DNA of 64,000 nt from Phytopseudomonas dryadis (GTDB taxonomy: Bacteria; Pseudomonadota; Gammaproteobacteria; Pseudomonadales; Pseudomonadaceae), in assembly GCF_004327355.1 (NCBI RefSeq), contig NZ_QJUM01000009.1, forward strand, positions 62,001-126,000, given 5' to 3'. The notes under the pieces are model-generated. The model was not told the origin of the DNA. It saw only the letters and a program-made list of their open reading frames with translations, and searched no databases. The translations under genes were made by a program, and so were the position numbers. Below are positions 61,536-64,000 of the stretch, piece after piece. The stretch's first letter is position 1; each line of letters starts with the position of its first letter.

Positions 61536-62462
61536 ATGCAAGAGCGTAGAGCGCTGTTGATTCTTCATGGCAAGCAGGCACTCAACGAGGAGGTGAGAGC
61601 GGCGGTCAGGGCGCAGCGCGAGCGCGGTTGGGAGCTGGCCGTGCGCCTCACCTGGGAGCCCGGCGATGCCCAGCGCCTGGTCGCGGAGGCCTTGCAGGCG
61701 GGCTATCCGACGCTGATCGCCGGCGGTGGCGATGGCACCCTGCGCGATGTGGCCGAGGCTATGGCGCAGGCACAGACGGATGCCAGCCTGGCCCTGCTGC
61801 CGCTCGGCACCGCCAACGATTTCGCCATGGCCGCCGGGGTGCCGGTCGCGCCGCGGCAGGCGCTGGCGCTGCTCGAGACTCCCGCTCGCGCCATCGATCT
61901 GGGCGAGGTCGATGGCCAGCTGTTTCTCAACATGGCCACTGGCGGCTTCGGTTCCACAGTCACCGCCAGTACGCCGGAAGACCTCAAGCGCGTGCTCGGG
62001 GGGGCGGCCTATCTGCTGACCGGGCTGAGCCGTTTCGCCGACGTGCGTTCGGCGTTCGGTCGCTTCAGTGGGCCGGATTTTGCCTGGGAGGGCGAATTTC
62101 TTGCCCTGGGCATCGGCAATGGCCGCCAGGCCGGTGGCGGCCATGTGTTGTGCCCGCAGGCGCGGGTCGACGATGGCCTGCTCGACGTGTGCATCGTGCC
62201 GGCGGCTCAGGATGTGGTCGGCACCTTGAGCACGCTGTTTTCCGGTGGCCTGAAAGGGGTCGAGGGGGTGTCGGTCAGCGCTCGTCTGCCCTGGCTGCAG
62301 ATCGAGGCGCCGGAAGGCCTGGATCTGAACCTCGATGGCGAGCCACGAACGGGCCACAGCATGCGCTTCCGTGCCCGCCCGGGGGTGCTGCGCGTGCACC
62401 TGCCCGGCGATTCGCCGCTGGTGTCGCGGCGGGCGCTGGTGCAAGATGGCCAGGAGCCATGA
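61536..62462 (+). CDS. yegS: Lipid kinase, YegS/DAGK family
   Basis: 308 residues. GGGDGTLRDVAEAM near 64-77 is the nucleotide loop, PLGTANDFAMAAG near 90 is the second conserved loop, and DGLLDVCIV is the DAG kinase C-terminal signature. It phosphorylates phosphatidylglycerol or diacylglycerol. The length is close to E. coli YegS (299). ATG begins MQERRALLILHGKQ. Confidence 0.92.
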   Translation: MQERRALLILHGKQALNEEVRAAVRAQRERGWELAVRLTWEPGDAQRLVAEALQAGYPTLIAGGGDGTLRDVAEAMAQAQTDASLALLPLGTANDFAMAAGVPVAPRQALALLETPARAIDLGEVDGQLFLNMATGGFGSTVTASTPEDLKRVLGGAAYLLTGLSRFADVRSAFGRFSGPDFAWEGEFLALGIGNGRQAGGGHVLCPQARVDDGLLDVCIVPAAQDVVGTLSTLFSGGLKGVEGVSVSARLPWLQIEAPEGLDLNLDGEPRTGHSMRFRARPGVLRVHLPGDSPLVSRRALVQDGQEP

Positions 62463-62467
62463 CGCCT

Positions 62468-62493
62468 TCAGTAAAGTCGCGACTGGCCGATAG
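62468..62493 (+). promoter_or_regulatory. FliA-like promoter of the second cheV
   Basis: A strong -10 match GCCGATAG (62486-62493, 7 of 8) with a poor -35 (TCAG, spacing 14). Start of transcription would be near 62500. Sequence near it (TGGCCGATAG) also occurs in the dispersed repeat at 3443, so chance or repeat origin is possible. Confidence 0.4.
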
Positions 62494-62537
62494 CCTCGCA
62501 TCAGCAGCTTGAACTCGACGCATCACAGGAGCGCACC

Positions 62538-63467
62538 ATGGCTGGCATTCTCGACACAGTGGATCAGCGGACGCAGTTGGTGGGGGAAAACCGCCTGGAG
62601 ATCCTCATGTTCCGCCTGGCCGGTCGGCAACTGTTCGCGATCAACGTGTTCAAGGTTCAGGAAGTGCTGCAGATGCCCAAGCTGACGCTGATGCCCCATC
62701 GGCACCGCTTCGTCTGCGGCGTGGTCAACCTGCGGGGGCAGACGCTGCCGGTCATCGACCTGTCGCAGGCCATCGGCATGCGTCCGATCGTGCCGGACGA
62801 GCGCAGCACCATCATCGTCACCGAATACAACCGCTCGGTGCAGGCCTTTCTGGTTGGCGGGGTGGACCGCATCCTCAACCTCAACTGGGAATCCATTCTG
62901 CCGCCACCCGGCGGGGCGGGTCGTCAGCATTACCTGACGGCCATCACCAAGGTCGAAGAGCAGTTGGTGGAGATCATCGACGTGGAGAAGGTGCTGGCCG
63001 AAATCGTGCCCTACAACGCGCGCATCTCCAGCGAGCGGCTGGCCGACCCGGTACTGGAGAAGGCCCGTGGTCGCGAAGTGCTGCTGGTCGACGACTCCAG
63101 CGTGGCCCTGGCGCAATTGCGTGACACCCTGTCGCAACTGGGGATGAAGATGCACGTGGCCACCGATGGCCTCAAGGGCCTGCAGATGCTCAAGAAATGG
63201 GCCGATGCCGGCAACCTGATGACCGACAAGCTGCTGATGGTCTTCACCGATGCCGAGATGCCGGAAATGGACGGTTACCGCCTGACCACCGAGATCCGCC
63301 AGGACCCACGCCTCAAGGGGCTCTACGTGGTGCTGCACACCTCCCTGTCCGGCAGCTTCAACGAGGCCATGGTGAAAAAGGTCGGCTGCGACAACTTCCT
63401 GTCCAAGTTCCAGCCGGACAAACTGGTCGACGTGATCCGCGAACGCTTGCTGCTCGACGCCGATTGA
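62538..63467 (+). CDS. cheV: CheV-type chemotaxis coupling protein 2
   Basis: 309 residues. CheW-like domain about 20-165 (MFRLAGRQLFAINVFKVQEVL, RFVCGVVNLRGQTLPVIDLSQ) and receiver about 182-305 with DDSSVALAQL, Asp in VFTDAEMPEMDGYRL and Lys in FLSKFQP. It is closer to the standard flagellar CheV than paralog 1. RBS AGGAG is 8 bases before the ATG. Confidence 0.94.
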   Translation: MAGILDTVDQRTQLVGENRLEILMFRLAGRQLFAINVFKVQEVLQMPKLTLMPHRHRFVCGVVNLRGQTLPVIDLSQAIGMRPIVPDERSTIIVTEYNRSVQAFLVGGVDRILNLNWESILPPPGGAGRQHYLTAITKVEEQLVEIIDVEKVLAEIVPYNARISSERLADPVLEKARGREVLLVDDSSVALAQLRDTLSQLGMKMHVATDGLKGLQMLKKWADAGNLMTDKLLMVFTDAEMPEMDGYRLTTEIRQDPRLKGLYVVLHTSLSGSFNEAMVKKVGCDNFLSKFQPDKLVDVIRERLLLDAD

Positions 63468-63543
63468 TCCGTGCCGCAGGCGCCGGGCTTGAGGGTTCAC
63501 AGCGGTTTACGTATAACCGCTGTTTCGCTTCAGGACGCCGGCC

Positions 63544-64000
63544 ATGCACCTTGCCTCGCTCTATCGCTTCCCCCTCAAGTCCGCCGTCGGCGAGCGATTG
63601 CCGAGCCTGCAGCTCGACGGCCTCGGGGTGGTCGGCGACCGGCGCTGGATGCTGGTGGATGCCGACAATGGCCGTTTCATCACCCAGCGTGCCTTCCCGC
63701 GCATGAGCCAGTTGCAGGCCCGCTGGAGTCCGTCGGGCGGGCTGACCCTGGCGGCGCCCGCCATGCCGACGCTGGAGGTGGCGCTGCCCGCTCCCGATCA
63801 GGCGTTGCGTGGCGTGATCATCTGGCGCGACAGCATGCGCGTGCCGGATGCCGGTGACGAGGCCGCGGCCTGGCTCAGCGCCTTCATGGGCAAGGCCTGC
63901 CGCCTGGTGCATGTGCCGGCCGAGCGGGCGCGCTTTATCGACGGCAACGTGACGGGCGAGGAAAGGGTCGGTTTCGCCGATGGCTTTCCGCTGCTGCTGA
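63544..64000 (+). CDS. MOSC-domain protein, N-terminal part (continues past window)
   Basis: 152 residues are visible from ATG: LYRFPLKSAVGERLPSLQLDG and GDRRWMLVDADNGRFITQR, the MOSC N-terminal beta-barrel. SFMGKACRLVHVP starts the link to the MOSC core. Relatives bind molybdenum cofactor and reduce N-hydroxylated compounds (mARC/YcbX). The catalytic Cys region lies outside the window. Nearby moa/moe genes agree with Mo-cofactor use. Confidence 0.88.
   Translation, partial: MHLASLYRFPLKSAVGERLPSLQLDGLGVVGDRRWMLVDADNGRFITQRAFPRMSQLQARWSPSGGLTLAAPAMPTLEVALPAPDQALRGVIIWRDSMRVPDAGDEAAAWLSAFMGKACRLVHVPAERARFIDGNVTGEERVGFADGFPLLL

Noticed and set aside
61264..61581. 105-codon minus-strand frame between moeA and the lipid kinase
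   Set aside because: Overlaps both neighbours and shows no motif or ribosome site.

Overview
The window is a chromosomal segment of a high-GC gammaproteobacterium, almost certainly a Pseudomonas. It carries an oprH-phoP-phoQ operon with PhoP boxes, a complete late cobalamin operon, a heme-uptake surveillance system (ECF sigma, FecR-type anti-sigma, TonB receptor), and rnd-ycgL-ycgN and YqjD/YqjE clusters. From memory, gene order follows blocks of the P. aeruginosa PAO1 map (PA1178-1183, PA1189-1199, PA1272-1302). No phage, plasmid, CRISPR array or intact transposase gene was seen.

Layout. 0-5.3 kb: end of a phosphopantetheinyl transferase gene, oprH-phoP-phoQ, and dctA with a sigma-54 promoter and tandem upstream dyads. 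5.4-8.3 kb: a small accessory block (ArsR-like HTH, AHSA1 protein, NmrA-like oxidoreductase, AraC regulator). 8.5-16.6 kb: a trypsin-like protease, SprT, two Yip1 membrane proteins, a J-domain protein, ttcA, a lipoprotein, a Tag-like glycosylase, a sirtuin and two NlpC/P60 lipoproteins. 16.6-26.2 kb: promoter, cobalamin riboswitch, then cobO-cobB-bluB-cbiB-cobD-cobQ and cobU-cobT-cobC-cobS. These adenosylate and amidate the corrin ring, build DMB and aminopropanol-phosphate, and assemble the lower ligand. 26.2-38.8 kb: a Cys-rich copper storage protein, MarR/MFS, a glutathione peroxidase, FadL, a sulfurtransferase, rnd, ycgL, a hydroxyacid dehydrogenase, ycgN and an M61-like peptidase. 38.8-43.1 kb: Fur-controlled heme signalling and uptake. 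43.4-52.5 kb: LysE exporter, RNA methyltransferase, HNH nuclease, oligopeptidase B, glutamine amidotransferase, EAL protein and the YqjD/E cluster. 53-64 kb: a DUF5610 gene with a FliA-like promoter, two CheV proteins, a hybrid kinase with an RpfC-like membrane input and a convergent NarL-type regulator, tRNA-Pro, molybdopterin genes mobA/moaB/moeA, a YegS-like lipid kinase and a MOSC protein cut by the window end.

The most unusual content lies between and inside the genes. A ~265-bp MITE with 20-bp terminal repeats, TA target duplications and two internal long hairpins occurs in two full copies plus two remnants; one copy supplies a base of the stop codon of the EAL gene. There is also a ~100-bp inverted-repeat family (about five loci), a 115-bp-period tandem REP array, REP modules joined to a shared ~40-bp segment, a second ~200-bp element with TTGAAAAAC-type ends, and a pair of perfect palindromes sitting in frame inside the Tag-like glycosylase gene. 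Family assignments rest on reading the protein sequences from memory; no searches were run.
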